Shown here one piece after another: positions 1 to 9,390 of a DNA stretch of 64,000 bases. A program made the translations under genes and the position numbers. The stretch is taken from contig NZ_CP059563.1 in the NCBI RefSeq assembly GCF_014054725.1, positions 2,011,749-2,075,748 on the forward strand, given 5' to 3'. Position 1 is the first letter of the stretch; each line of letters starts with the position of its first letter. A model generated the notes under the pieces. It saw only the letters and a program-made list of their open reading frames with translations, was not told where the DNA came from and did not search any database. Source of the stretch: Conchiformibius steedae (lineage in GTDB: Bacteria > Pseudomonadota > Gammaproteobacteria > Burkholderiales > Neisseriaceae).

Positions 1-46
1 CGCGGCGGACGGGTACGCAGCGGACGGCGGGTAATCAGCAGGTTCA

Positions 47-970
47 TCAGGACTCCCAGTGGCTGACATTGAGCAGGTAATAACCGCGCTCTTGGTCGCC
101 CGCGTTAAACTTGAGATACACATCATCTGTGCCATCAATCACAATCGGCGAACCGTCATGCACAATCCGCAAATTATTGTGTGCCTTAAACCAGCCGGGC
201 ATCAGTCCGCGCAGGCTGTAACGCTCGCGGACGGTTTCTTCCGCCAAATAAATCTCTGAAGCCAATGTACCGCCGCTAATCACATCGGGATAGTCGGCGT
301 TTGCCGCTGCAAAACCCAAACTGTGCAGCAGCACGCCCGCTTCTGTTTCCGTATTGCCCCAAGTCCGCGCCATGCGTGCGCTGTTGCCGTAGGTGGTGGT
401 CAATGCACGCAAATTGCCGTTAGACAAATAATCGTAACCGTCATAATGGCTGGATACAAACAGCGTATTGCCCGTGTCATCAGGTATCAGACTGGGGACA
501 TCGCCAAAAAAGAACATGGAGCAACCGTTGGTTTTGTAATAGTCGCCCATCGCGCCCACAATCAGGGTAAAGGCTTTGTCATGCCCAATTAACCACCAGC
601 GGTCAGTGTTGTTTACATCCCGCTCAACATAGCCGAAACGGTCGTAGTTATTACTACGGTCACGCCCAAAATAGCCCGTTCCCGCATCAATGCCCGTCAT
701 CTCGCGGTAGGGGTGCAGACGCACCGAGCGGGTGCTGCTGTTATCTACGCGCAAATAATGGCGGTTGCTTTCGCCCGATGCGCTGCGAAACACGGCTACA
801 TTGGGCGTTTCAAAGGGCATATCCCAGCCCAAAGCGCGTTTTTCGCCATAACCTGATACCAAACAGGCTTTTAATACGGTTTTAAGGCTGCCAGCGGATG
901 CGCTTAATTGGGGTGCGCCGTTGTCTTTTGACGAGAATAAAGTAACGGGTTTTAAAGTGGTTTGAATCAT
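47..970 (-). CDS. Phage virion (tail-tip region) protein
   Basis: A 307-residue protein at the distal end of the visible tail module, downstream of the tape measure and two large structural genes. It starts at an ATG preceded by GGATAAGCAAA; an upstream in-frame ATG at 1042 would add 24 residues with no ribosome site and would collide with the divergent gene at 1032. It has no signal peptide or membrane segment, is rich in Gly, Tyr and Asp, and looks like a compact beta-rich structural protein. I do not recognise a named family. By position it probably belongs to the tail tip or baseplate-like complex. Confidence 0.7.
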   Translation of the reverse strand: MIQTTLKPVTLFSSKDNGAPQLSASAGSLKTVLKACLVSGYGEKRALGWDMPFETPNVAVFRSASGESNRHYLRVDNSSTRSVRLHPYREMTGIDAGTGYFGRDRSNNYDRFGYVERDVNNTDRWWLIGHDKAFTLIVGAMGDYYKTNGCSMFFFGDVPSLIPDDTGNTLFVSSHYDGYDYLSNGNLRALTTTYGNSARMARTWGNTETEAGVLLHSLGFAAANADYPDVISGGTLASEIYLAEETVRERYSLRGLMPGWFKAHNNLRIVHDGSPIVIDGTDDVYLKFNAGDQERGYYLLNVSHWES

Positions 971-1031
971 TTTGCTTATCCAAATCAAGTAATGATGAAG
1001 TAATATATAGGTTTCAAATGGAGTTTGACTG

Positions 1032-1265
1032 ATGCACGACATTCAAAAGCAACAACATATTGCTTTATGTTTAACCAAAATACTGTTACGGCATCACCCC
1101 GAATATATTTTTGGCTCATTAAGCGGGGAACATACAGAAAACGACCAAGCCCATCGGCTGGCGCAATTTTGTCAAACGTTGTCGCAAGAATTAAATATGT
1201 TTAATCAGCTGCAATCTGATGATGTGAATAAGATTTTTCACAATCCCAATCAGTATGTTGATTAA
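1032..1265 (+). CDS. Small plus-strand gene in the late phage region (possible moron)
   Basis: Encodes 77 residues, rich in Gln, His and Leu, with no recognisable family. It is the only plus-strand gene in the late region and fills a gap of about 230 bases between two minus-strand virion genes, which are otherwise tightly packed. GGAG lies 8 bases before the ATG, and a TTGCTT / TATATA promoter-like pair lies about 20-60 bases upstream. It is more AT-rich than its neighbours. Its 3' end overlaps the 3' end of the minus-strand gene at 1201-1383 by about 65 bases. An independently transcribed accessory gene expressed from the prophage is the likeliest reading, but chance cannot be excluded. Confidence 0.5.
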   Translation: MHDIQKQQHIALCLTKILLRHHPEYIFGSLSGEHTENDQAHRLAQFCQTLSQELNMFNQLQSDDVNKIFHNPNQYVD

Positions 1266-1383
1266 GTAAGGCAAATCCTGCTGCCAATTCCGCTGCCAAA
1301 TTTGCCGAATATGGCACACCGCTTTGCGCTAAACGTTGCAATAAGGCACTTTTCAGCAGTTCGTTGTCTTTTGTGGTAATCAT
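1201..1383 (-). CDS. Small phage protein of the tail module
   Basis: Sixty residues, starting at an ATG with AAGGA seven bases upstream, three bases after the stop of the preceding virion gene, so it is probably translationally linked to it. It is mostly helical by composition, with an Ala/Leu-rich centre and a His-rich C-terminus, and has no membrane segment. No family is recognised. The last 65 bases overlap the opposing small gene at 1032-1265, so transcripts from the two strands would be antisense there. Confidence 0.55.
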   Translation of the reverse strand: MITTKDNELLKSALLQRLAQSGVPYSANLAAELAAGFALLNQHTDWDCEKSYSHHQIAAD

Positions 1384-1386
1384 GGT

Positions 1387-3138
1387 TTATTCCTTGTTTA
1401 AGATTTCCGTGTTGCCGCGCAAACATACGGTCACACCATCATTTTCAGCTTGTTTTTCGGTGGACGGCTGCACCACACGCAGCAGCCATACCGCTAAAAT
1501 CGTGCCGCTGGTATTGAAACGGATACAGTTACCCGCCCGCCAGCCACCACCAAATGCCAAATGTGGCAAGGTAAAATACGGCTTGCCCGTGGCGGGATTA
1601 ACGGGGGCAAGGTCGTTAAGCGTATCCGATTGCAGCACCAAACCCAGCTGCTCGCCGTACAGGTCAAACTGGGTGTCGGATTTGAAGCGAATCAGCCAAC
1701 GCTCGGTAATTGCGCCATCGGCGGTTAATGCCATTGGGTAATCCTTAACATTGACACGGCTTAACAGCGCGTCGCCTTCTCTGATTTCTTGCCATCTGCC
1801 GCGCCATGCGTCTTGGGCAAACGGCTCGGTGGCGCGGACTTGTAAGTCGCCGCCCAGTACCGCGCTGGATACATGGGTGTTTTCCTGCGGCCAGTCGCGG
1901 GATAAAGCGTTTTGCAACTTGATTTCGCCGCTGATGTCTGTGGCGCGGATGCGGTTATGCTCTTCCCACACACAGCACGCCGTTAAGGGCATTTTGTAGC
2001 CCGCCAAGTCTAAATTGGCTGCCCACGTCAAACTGCCAGCCGCCAAATCCACGCTGTATTTATCCGCCAAGACGTGTTGCCCGTCTGCGTCCAATACGCA
2101 GATGCGTTGGTTGTTTTGGCGGGGCAGTTGTATGGTTCTGCCTGATGTGTGTGCTGACCCAAGGTCATGTTTAAGTTTGTTGGAAATCAAAATGGTGTCG
2201 CCCGCACGAAACACAGGCACGCGCCCGTCTGCGGGCAGGCGCACGGCGTTAATGCCTGTGATTTTGCCGTCCAGCGGGATATAGGCTTGCGATACGGCGT
2301 TGTAGCGCACCGATTCGGGTGGTAGCGGTTTGTCAGCGGCAACTTCATAGTAGCCTGTTTCGTAATCTACTTTTCCCGTCAAATCGCCCGTAATACTGCC
2401 GTTGGCTTGGCTTTGCCCGATTAGGGTTTTACCGTCCACATCGGCGTAAACGGTCAGGCTGCGGGGCTTGAGCGGTGCGGCGGCGGTGTGTCCGTAAAAC
2501 TGCTTGACTTGGTAATCGCCCACCATATACGCACCCGATAACACGCGGATTTCGGGCGTTTGGTCGGGGGCAATGCCTTCTACTTTGACCTGCCCGCTGA
2601 ACGGGTTAAAACTGCCCACCCGCTCGCCTTCGCCCGTGGTGTTGTTAAAGTTTTTATACAATACGCCGTCCCGCTCAATAATGACTTCGCCTGCAACATC
2701 AAACCGCCACGAATTTAAAACACCGCTGCGCGGAAACGGAATCCCCGCCAACACGTCAAAAACGTGTGCGCCCTGTGAAATGGTTTCGGAAATGGTGCGC
2801 GTTTCGGGCGCAGATACCCATTCTGCCAGTGCATTGGTGGGGGCAATCACTGCCACTTCGGTAACGGTTTCGCCGCTTTCGGATACAACTGCCTGATAAG
2901 TCGGTGCATCTGTTTGCAGGGCAAACTCGTTGTAGCGGTGTACATGGATTTGGGCTTTCAGCGGGGTTTTGGGAATGCGGATGTTGCCCGTGCGGTAGTC
3001 CACGTTTGCGCCGTCAATCCGCACACCTTTGGCGGTAATCAAACCGCCGTTGCCGTCATCGTACAGACGCAGGCTGTTGTCGGTAATATGGGATTTTGTG
3101 ACTGTGATGTCGTTGCTGTTACGTTTAAAAATACTCAT
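1387..3138 (-). CDS. Phage virion structural protein (583 aa)
   Basis: A large tail-region protein, directly downstream of a 609-residue structural gene with only a few bases between them. Both share a layout of repeated beta-rich modules with short phrases of the form DY-x-TG-x-I/Y (for example around residues 47-53 and 255-260), suggesting related domains. It has no signal peptide or membrane segment. Its position after the tape measure fits a tail-tip, hub or fibre-network component as in B3-like transposable phages. No specific function can be assigned by reading. Confidence 0.7.
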   Translation of the reverse strand: MSIFKRNSNDITVTKSHITDNSLRLYDDGNGGLITAKGVRIDGANVDYRTGNIRIPKTPLKAQIHVHRYNEFALQTDAPTYQAVVSESGETVTEVAVIAPTNALAEWVSAPETRTISETISQGAHVFDVLAGIPFPRSGVLNSWRFDVAGEVIIERDGVLYKNFNNTTGEGERVGSFNPFSGQVKVEGIAPDQTPEIRVLSGAYMVGDYQVKQFYGHTAAAPLKPRSLTVYADVDGKTLIGQSQANGSITGDLTGKVDYETGYYEVAADKPLPPESVRYNAVSQAYIPLDGKITGINAVRLPADGRVPVFRAGDTILISNKLKHDLGSAHTSGRTIQLPRQNNQRICVLDADGQHVLADKYSVDLAAGSLTWAANLDLAGYKMPLTACCVWEEHNRIRATDISGEIKLQNALSRDWPQENTHVSSAVLGGDLQVRATEPFAQDAWRGRWQEIREGDALLSRVNVKDYPMALTADGAITERWLIRFKSDTQFDLYGEQLGLVLQSDTLNDLAPVNPATGKPYFTLPHLAFGGGWRAGNCIRFNTSGTILAVWLLRVVQPSTEKQAENDGVTVCLRGNTEILNKE

Positions 3139-3144
3139 CGCTTA

Positions 3145-4974
3145 TTATCCTGACGTGGCTAATGGGTAATTGCGCTTGGGCGCGGCGGGGGCTTGATGAA
3201 CAACGGGTTTGGCTTGGCTGCGGGTGTGGTAGATGTCCTGCAAACCGAACGGGAAGTACAGGCTTAAACTGCCTGCCTGTATCTGTGAACCAACTGTAAA
3301 CGTCATCACCTCGCCATCGGTTACAGGAACGGTTTTGCGCTCTGGCGCGGCGATGTACTGCTCTGCCGCCAAGCCCACCGATGCGGCACTCAAACGGGTG
3401 GGACGTAACTCGCCTGCGGCATACAGCAGATAACCGCCGCAATCGCCGTTTAAAAAGCTGTGATTGTCTGATGCGTTGCGCGTTGCGCCATCATTCCACG
3501 TCAGCCGTACCGTGCTGGGTTTCAATAAGGGTTTGGGGGTAGGCGGTAAGGCAGTGTGGGTGGTTGAGACGTTTTGCGCCTGTATCGCCGTTCCTGCCTC
3601 GCCGCCGCCGTATGCCCTGTAAAAATCGGCTGGTGACCAGTAACACATCAGCTTGCTGCCATCGTCAGGCACAACGGGCAGCGATACTGACACCGACCCC
3701 GCCGCCGTTACCACACCACGGCGCACGCCCTGCGAATCGCGCAGGAAACCGTCGCCCGCATCGTCCAAGCGATACCATGCCCGCCCTGACCGAAACAGCA
3801 CACTCGCCGAGCCTTTGGCGGGTTTGGGGCGCAAGGTCAGCACATACTCTGTGCCGAGATTGGTCTGGTCAATTTCAATGGTGGCGGCGTAGGCGTGGTT
3901 ATAAAAACGGGCAGCAGGCACGGCGTAAACCGTTCCCACATTAAGGTTTTTCAGCCCAGACACCACGCCTTTTTCATAGTCAATCTGTAAAACCGAAGCC
4001 CCGCGTTTGAGTATGCCCGTGGCATCGTCTGTCCAACCTGCCAGCTCTACCGAGCCGGGTAACACGGGGCTGTCCAAATACAGTGCCCCCGTTACCGTCC
4101 CCGCCTGTGCCACTTGGCGGCGCGGCGATGTCGGAATCCACAACGGCTTACCGCCGCTAAAATCATCGGTATGCGCCGTTTCAACAGTGGACGTGGGAAC
4201 CAGTTTTTCAAAAATGGTATCTACATGAAGTGAAGCATCGCCCGCCGTTCCCGCCGCCGCCAAAGGGCGTACACCGTAATAACGCCCGCTGTCGGCGATT
4301 TGGGTTTCCAAAATCAATACATCAGGCTCGGCATAACCGCGCACGGCATCGGGCAAGCCTTCATAATCGCGGGACAGTGGGTCTTGGGTTTCCAACTTAA
4401 TAAATCTGCGCTGAAATTCGCCGTTTGAATCCACATAAGTGCGTACTTCACTGCTGATTTTGACCACGCGGAAATAGTCGTAAACCTTTTGCCCCGTGTC
4501 GTCCGTATATTGCAGACAATAGCGTTCGCCCACCAAAGGCAAGGGATACTCGTAACGCTGGTAGGCGGTAATAATGCGGCTGCCCTTGAGTTGGGTGTTT
4601 AACAACGTCATGCGGCTGCGCGATGCGGGGACGGCGTAGGCTTCCACTCTCGCCATTGCTGCTTGCCGCTCTTGACCATAGTGGTCAGCGGCAAACATTA
4701 AAAACGACACATTGGACGCTTTAGGCGGCTCGGACACCACCATATGCGACCCCCACAGCGCGGCGGGGACGGGTTTCAACACGCCACCGTAAACCAATCG
4801 CGCATTAACGCGACCGTTAATCAAATCCACATCGGAAATCGGCGGAAACAACTCATTGGCTGCGCCCGTTAAAACAGTGGCGGTCATTTTGCCGCCGCCA
4901 TCGGGCGTATCGGTATTGCGCTGCGACATATACAGGCGCAGGTCTTGTTCTGTGAGTGCGGTTTTTTGAGGCAT
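3145..4974 (-). CDS. Phage virion structural protein (609 aa)
   Basis: The first of two successive large structural proteins after the tape measure and a 135-residue tail protein. It begins with a short polar N-terminus followed by long beta-rich stretches; an IDYEKG phrase near residue 340 resembles phrases in the next gene, suggesting shared modules. It has no membrane segment or enzymatic motif. The C-terminal 30 residues are Pro/Ala/Lys-rich and probably flexible. The role is inferred from position only: a tail-tip or baseplate component. Confidence 0.7.
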   Translation of the reverse strand: MPQKTALTEQDLRLYMSQRNTDTPDGGGKMTATVLTGAANELFPPISDVDLINGRVNARLVYGGVLKPVPAALWGSHMVVSEPPKASNVSFLMFAADHYGQERQAAMARVEAYAVPASRSRMTLLNTQLKGSRIITAYQRYEYPLPLVGERYCLQYTDDTGQKVYDYFRVVKISSEVRTYVDSNGEFQRRFIKLETQDPLSRDYEGLPDAVRGYAEPDVLILETQIADSGRYYGVRPLAAAGTAGDASLHVDTIFEKLVPTSTVETAHTDDFSGGKPLWIPTSPRRQVAQAGTVTGALYLDSPVLPGSVELAGWTDDATGILKRGASVLQIDYEKGVVSGLKNLNVGTVYAVPAARFYNHAYAATIEIDQTNLGTEYVLTLRPKPAKGSASVLFRSGRAWYRLDDAGDGFLRDSQGVRRGVVTAAGSVSVSLPVVPDDGSKLMCYWSPADFYRAYGGGEAGTAIQAQNVSTTHTALPPTPKPLLKPSTVRLTWNDGATRNASDNHSFLNGDCGGYLLYAAGELRPTRLSAASVGLAAEQYIAAPERKTVPVTDGEVMTFTVGSQIQAGSLSLYFPFGLQDIYHTRSQAKPVVHQAPAAPKRNYPLATSG

Positions 4975-4998
4975 ATTTAGTCCTTATTTAAATGGCAT

Positions 4999-5409
4999 TT
5001 AAACCGTCATTAAACAAATCTCGGCGGTGTAGCGTTCCGCGTCCGTTTCGGGCGTAGAAAAATGGACAGGCGCAATGTTGTTAAACGCCTTATCATGCAG
5101 CCTAAACATGACGTTAAACTCGCGCCCGTCATAATGGGTTAGGGTCATCATCAGCTCTGGCACGTCCGTCCAATCGCGCAAGGTGCGTATCACACCTAAC
5201 TCTAACCAAACCCAATCGCCTGCCAGAGTGATGGGTCTGCCGCTGCGCTTAACGCCCTGTTGAATTACCTGCGCCCCTGATAGGGTGCGCTCGGGCGCGG
5301 CTTGGGCGACTGCGCTCCAATCGTACTCATCCGTCCAGCGCATATCTTGCGGCAGGACGATACTTGCGCCGTTGTCTTGGCGGGTTAAGGTGTAGTGTTC
5401 GTGCATCAT
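4999..5409 (-). CDS. Phage tail protein downstream of tape measure
   Basis: About 135 residues. The first ATG overlaps the stop codon of the tape-measure gene (ATGA), with a second ATG immediately after, so it is translationally coupled. It begins with a strand-rich segment around LTRQDNGASIVLP and carries two conserved-looking Trp motifs (RWTDEYDW and GDWVWLELG). In long-tailed phages the gene after the tape measure often encodes a small distal tail (minor tail M-like) protein, and this one fits by size and place. Family assignment is inference. Confidence 0.65.
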   Translation of the reverse strand: MMHEHYTLTRQDNGASIVLPQDMRWTDEYDWSAVAQAAPERTLSGAQVIQQGVKRSGRPITLAGDWVWLELGVIRTLRDWTDVPELMMTLTHYDGREFNVMFRLHDKAFNNIAPVHFSTPETDAERYTAEICLMTV

Positions 5410-8400
5410 CGACTCCGTTGTAAAGCATTGTCTAATTGTGCAACAAAGCCTTGTACCGCCATCTCTGCCACTTGCTTATCGCGCTGGTGCAGTTGGGCGA
5501 TAATCTCATCGCTATCCACATCAACCTGCACATTGGGCGGCGGCAGTTCGCGTTTTTGACGGCGTTGGGCTTCGCGTTCTGCCTGTTGCCGTTGTCGTTC
5601 CGCTTCTTGGCGTTGGCGTTCTGCTTCGCGTTGGCGTTCCTGCTCGATGCGTTGGGCTTCTTGACGCTGCCTTTCGGCTTCGGCTTCCGCTTTTTTCTGC
5701 TGCTGACGGGCGTACACCTGCTTTTGCAACTCTATGGCGCGGTCGTATTCGGTTTGTGCGTCCTGATTGCCTGCTTGGGCGGCAGCATCGCGTTTTTTGC
5801 CGAGTTCTTTTAACTTACGTTGTTGCGCCAGCCGCGCCGAAGCATCGCTGTCGCCGTTTAATTCATCCAAGCTGGCTTGCAGGTCTTCGCGGGTTTGCTT
5901 GGCTTCATCCGCTAATTGCTGCATTTTGGCGCGGGCTTTATCAATTTCGGCACGCAGATTCGCCAGTGATGTTTTGTCCAAATCACGGGCATGGCTGATG
6001 GCAACGGCTTCTGCCTTTGCCAGCCGCGACATCACGTCCGTGCCACTATCGGCAGCGGCATTAAGCTGTTGGGTGGCGGATTGGGCGTTGTCATACGCCG
6101 TCCACATTCTGTCCACATAGATTTGCCAATGCCCTGTGGCTTGGCGGGCAACGTTACCCATGCTTAACAGCAGGGCTTCCGACATACTGCCAACCTGCTT
6201 ACCACTGGTACGCAGCTCTAACCAGCGGTCTTGTATATGCCCCCAATAGCCGTCCACAGTGGCGGCTTGGGTGGCAACGGCATCGGTGTTGCGTTCTATG
6301 GCATCGGTGTTTTGGTCGGTTTCGGCGGTGTGTTGTTGAGTGGATTCGGTTTGCTTTTCGGCGGCAGCAGCGGCTTGGTGGTGGGCTTTGGCTTGCTGCT
6401 CGGTGGCTTGCTTGGTTTCATTGGCGGCTTGCAGGGCGGCTTTGCCTGTGGCATCAACTGCTACTTTGTAACCATAGGCAGCAGCTTGGTTGGCAACCCA
6501 ATTGCGCTGGGCATCGTTGCCGCTTTTTAAGATAGATTCCGCCGCATTCGCAAATGCCTGTTTCAAACTTTCTTCACTTGCCTGCCCGCTTTTTTTAACG
6601 GTCTCAAACGCCAAACGGGTCTCTTCTGCTGACAAGCGCATGGCTTCTTTGGATTCAATGCCGAGTTTTTTAAATGCAGCGGCAGCAGGGTCAATATTGC
6701 CTTTCAATTCTTGCAGTTTTTGGTCTGCTGCCAAAATCCCCAACTCCACTTGGTGCATGGACAACTTGCCCTCGTCGCCCAAAGCGCGATAACGCTGTTT
6801 GACGGCATCAATATCGGCTGCATTGGCTGCACCTGCCACCGCGTTGGACAAGGCTTGCCGCAACAATAACCCCGTATCTGCACCTGTTTTTTTCAATGCG
6901 TCTAAATTGTCATCAAGGGTGTTAATGTTTTCCAGCATTTCGCGGATGGTGGGCGTGGGCTCGTCCATCGCTGCCCGTAAATCCAAGCCCAAACCTTGTG
7001 CGGCACTTTTGGCATCGGCAATGGCTTTGGATGTTTTGTCAATGGCTTCGGCGGCAATATCAGCGGCTTTGGGTAACTCAATCCCCATCTGTTTGTGCCA
7101 TGCGGTAGCGGCTTTGTCGGCTTCGGCTTGGGCAGCAGCGGCGGCTTTGGCAAGTTCGGCAGCTTGTTTTTTGGCAGATTCTTCGGTGGCTGTACCAACG
7201 GCAGCTTGGGCGCGGATTTGCGCTTCTGCGGCTTTTTTGGCAGCTTCTTCGGCGGCAGCAGCAGCTTGGGCATAGGCGGCTTGGGCATCTTGCACCATGC
7301 GTGTGCTGCGCTCGGCGGCGGTATCGCCCATCTTGTCCCAAGCAGCGGTGGCTTTGCTTTCAAAACTCAAGGCAGCTTGTTCGGCTTTTTCAAAGCTCTT
7401 ACCCGCTTCTGTGTGCATGGTTTGGGCGAACTCGGTCAGTTCGCGGCTCCAATCGCCCCACGACAGTTTTTCCAAGCCTTCCGCTGCCCATGCCAGCGTT
7501 TCTTTGACCGCACCCGAAAACAGGTTAAAGGCAATCCCGACACCCGCGACACCGTCACGCATCACGCCAATGGCAAGATTCAGGCTGTCCACCGTAAAAC
7601 GTATGGCATCAAACTCGCCCTTACCATCGCTTAAAATCCCACTAATCGCGCTGCCCAAATCATTGATATTGTCAAAAGCCGTTGTCAGCAAACCGCCGAT
7701 TTCCAAGCCCAATTCTTTCAACAGCGCGTAAGCAGACGATAAAGCCTCTTCCAAGCCGCTGATGGTTGCCCCGTCAATGTTTTTAAGCTGCTGCTCCAGC
7801 CAATCTACCGCTGCGCCGATGTCTTTCATCACAGCAACGGCAGCATTGGCGACCTGACTTTCGCCCAAATAATTTAAAAACTCGTTGTAACGGTTTTGCA
7901 AGAGATTGATTTGCCCGCCCAGCGATTCGGCGTTTTTGGCGGCTTCCGCACTAAAGGCTTCTTCTAATGCCGCACCGAAGCGCGGCAGAAACACTTCCGC
8001 TGCCAAGCCGTTTTCCACCATTTTTTCCAGTTCGGCACTGGTTACGCCCATGGATTTGGCAGCGATTGCCATTGCAGGGGTCAGCCGCTCGCCGAGCTGA
8101 CCGCGCAGCTCTTCCATGCTAACCTTGCCTTTACCCGCAATCTGCGACAAGGCTAAAAACACGCCGTTGGCTTCTTCGGCATTTAAGCCCATTGCCGCAG
8201 CCGCCGATGCCACGCCTTTAAACACCTGTTGGGTTTGTTCGTGCGTGATGTTCAGGTCTTTGGTGGCAGATGCCAATTGTGCATAACCATCGGCAGCACC
8301 CAGCAGCTCCAAGCCCAAGCGGTTGGCTTCCTCGCGCACAAACGCCAATTGCGCTGCGCCCGCTTCTGCACCGCCAAAGGCATAATTTAACTTGGTTGCC

Positions 8401-9236
8401 ACTGCGGAAAATTGTTGGGTAACGTCCAATACGGCGTTGATACTGCCTTGCAGTGCCAAAACCGATGCCGCCGCACCTGCTGCCGCCACACCGATTTTGC
8501 CGATAGACGATGCTATCGGAGTCATATTGGTTTCAGGCAGCTCGCCCATTTGCTGCCGCAGGGTTTGGATTTGGCTTTCAGCAGCAGCGGTGGCGCGTTT
8601 GATTTCGGCACGCGATACGCCTGCGGCGTTTTTTAAGTCGCTTAAGGCTTGTTGGATTTTGGCAATTTCTGCTTCAGCATTACTTTGTACGTTCAATCCG
8701 AGTGTATGGCGGGCAGTAGTCAGTTTTTTGAGTTCGGCAGCTTCTTGGTTGAGTGATTCCAACTGCTGTCGGGCTACGGCACTTTCACGGCGTAATTGGG
8801 TTTGTGATGCAGCCAAATCACGCGCACTGATGCCTGCCTGCTGCATGATTTGGCGGGATTGGTGCAGTTCGCGGTTCAGCTCTTCCTGACGGATTTTCAA
8901 GGCGGCGGCTTGGGTTCTGGCAGCTTCAAAATCTTTAATCAGTTTGTCGGTCGGATTGGTTTGTACGGCTTGCGCCAGCTCTGCGGTTTTTTTACGGGCA
9001 GCCTCCAACTGTCCTGCTACATTTTGCGATTCGGCTTTGAGACGGCGGAAACCGTCAATCAAGGCTTGTTGTCCGCCAATTTCGCCAAATTCACGGTTTA
9101 ATTCAGCGTATTTATCTTGCAAGTGTGCAGCATCGCCGCCTGCCGCTTCAATTTCCTGCGCCAAACGGTTAATGTTTTCCAGTCCGTCCACATTGGCGGA
9201 AATCTCTACACCTGCTGTGATAATATTGTCTGCCAT
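5406..9236 (-). CDS. Tail tape measure protein
   Basis: At 1276 residues it is the longest gene in the phage. The N-terminal 250 residues are coiled coil. A tape-measure domain follows at about 265-460, with the typical run of Ala-rich helices, including the VSMEELRGQLGERLTPA segment. A long Ala/Gln/Glu-rich helical region and a C-terminal stretch of repeated Glu-Arg-Gln blocks (about 1150-1235) complete it. Such proteins set tail length and are threaded through the tail tube. The next gene starts within its stop codon. No muralytic domain is visible. Confidence 0.9.
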   Translation of the reverse strand: MADNIITAGVEISANVDGLENINRLAQEIEAAGGDAAHLQDKYAELNREFGEIGGQQALIDGFRRLKAESQNVAGQLEAARKKTAELAQAVQTNPTDKLIKDFEAARTQAAALKIRQEELNRELHQSRQIMQQAGISARDLAASQTQLRRESAVARQQLESLNQEAAELKKLTTARHTLGLNVQSNAEAEIAKIQQALSDLKNAAGVSRAEIKRATAAAESQIQTLRQQMGELPETNMTPIASSIGKIGVAAAGAAASVLALQGSINAVLDVTQQFSAVATKLNYAFGGAEAGAAQLAFVREEANRLGLELLGAADGYAQLASATKDLNITHEQTQQVFKGVASAAAAMGLNAEEANGVFLALSQIAGKGKVSMEELRGQLGERLTPAMAIAAKSMGVTSAELEKMVENGLAAEVFLPRFGAALEEAFSAEAAKNAESLGGQINLLQNRYNEFLNYLGESQVANAAVAVMKDIGAAVDWLEQQLKNIDGATISGLEEALSSAYALLKELGLEIGGLLTTAFDNINDLGSAISGILSDGKGEFDAIRFTVDSLNLAIGVMRDGVAGVGIAFNLFSGAVKETLAWAAEGLEKLSWGDWSRELTEFAQTMHTEAGKSFEKAEQAALSFESKATAAWDKMGDTAAERSTRMVQDAQAAYAQAAAAAEEAAKKAAEAQIRAQAAVGTATEESAKKQAAELAKAAAAAQAEADKAATAWHKQMGIELPKAADIAAEAIDKTSKAIADAKSAAQGLGLDLRAAMDEPTPTIREMLENINTLDDNLDALKKTGADTGLLLRQALSNAVAGAANAADIDAVKQRYRALGDEGKLSMHQVELGILAADQKLQELKGNIDPAAAAFKKLGIESKEAMRLSAEETRLAFETVKKSGQASEESLKQAFANAAESILKSGNDAQRNWVANQAAAYGYKVAVDATGKAALQAANETKQATEQQAKAHHQAAAAAEKQTESTQQHTAETDQNTDAIERNTDAVATQAATVDGYWGHIQDRWLELRTSGKQVGSMSEALLLSMGNVARQATGHWQIYVDRMWTAYDNAQSATQQLNAAADSGTDVMSRLAKAEAVAISHARDLDKTSLANLRAEIDKARAKMQQLADEAKQTREDLQASLDELNGDSDASARLAQQRKLKELGKKRDAAAQAGNQDAQTEYDRAIELQKQVYARQQQKKAEAEAERQRQEAQRIEQERQREAERQRQEAERQRQQAEREAQRRQKRELPPPNVQVDVDSDEIIAQLHQRDKQVAEMAVQGFVAQLDNALQRSR

Positions 9237-9344
9237 GCCTTATCCGTTATTTAAATGGGGTTTTAAAATCGCCTTAAATGCTTTTCAGGCAGCCTGCATT
9301 GTGGCAGTTTCGGCGTGCGCGGACTGCTTGGGGCGTTTCAATAC

Positions 9345-9374
9345 AAAACCCCTGTAAGCATTTACTTACAGGGG
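9345..9374 (-). terminator. Rho-independent terminator after tail tube gene
   Basis: A ten-pair perfect stem (CCCCTGTAAG with its complement, six-base loop) is followed on the minus strand by TTTTG. It sits 17 bases beyond the tail-tube stop and before the tape measure, so it may lower expression of the downstream tail genes relative to the abundant tube protein. No gene was found in the rest of the 9237-9390 gap; in particular no frameshifted tail chaperone is visible there. Confidence 0.75.
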
Positions 9375-9390
9375 CTTGTCTTAATGCGGA

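Noticed and set aside
7095-7634. Gly/Phe-rich plus-strand frame opposite the tape measure
   Set aside because: The composition is the complement of Ala/Gln codons of the tape measure; no start signal.
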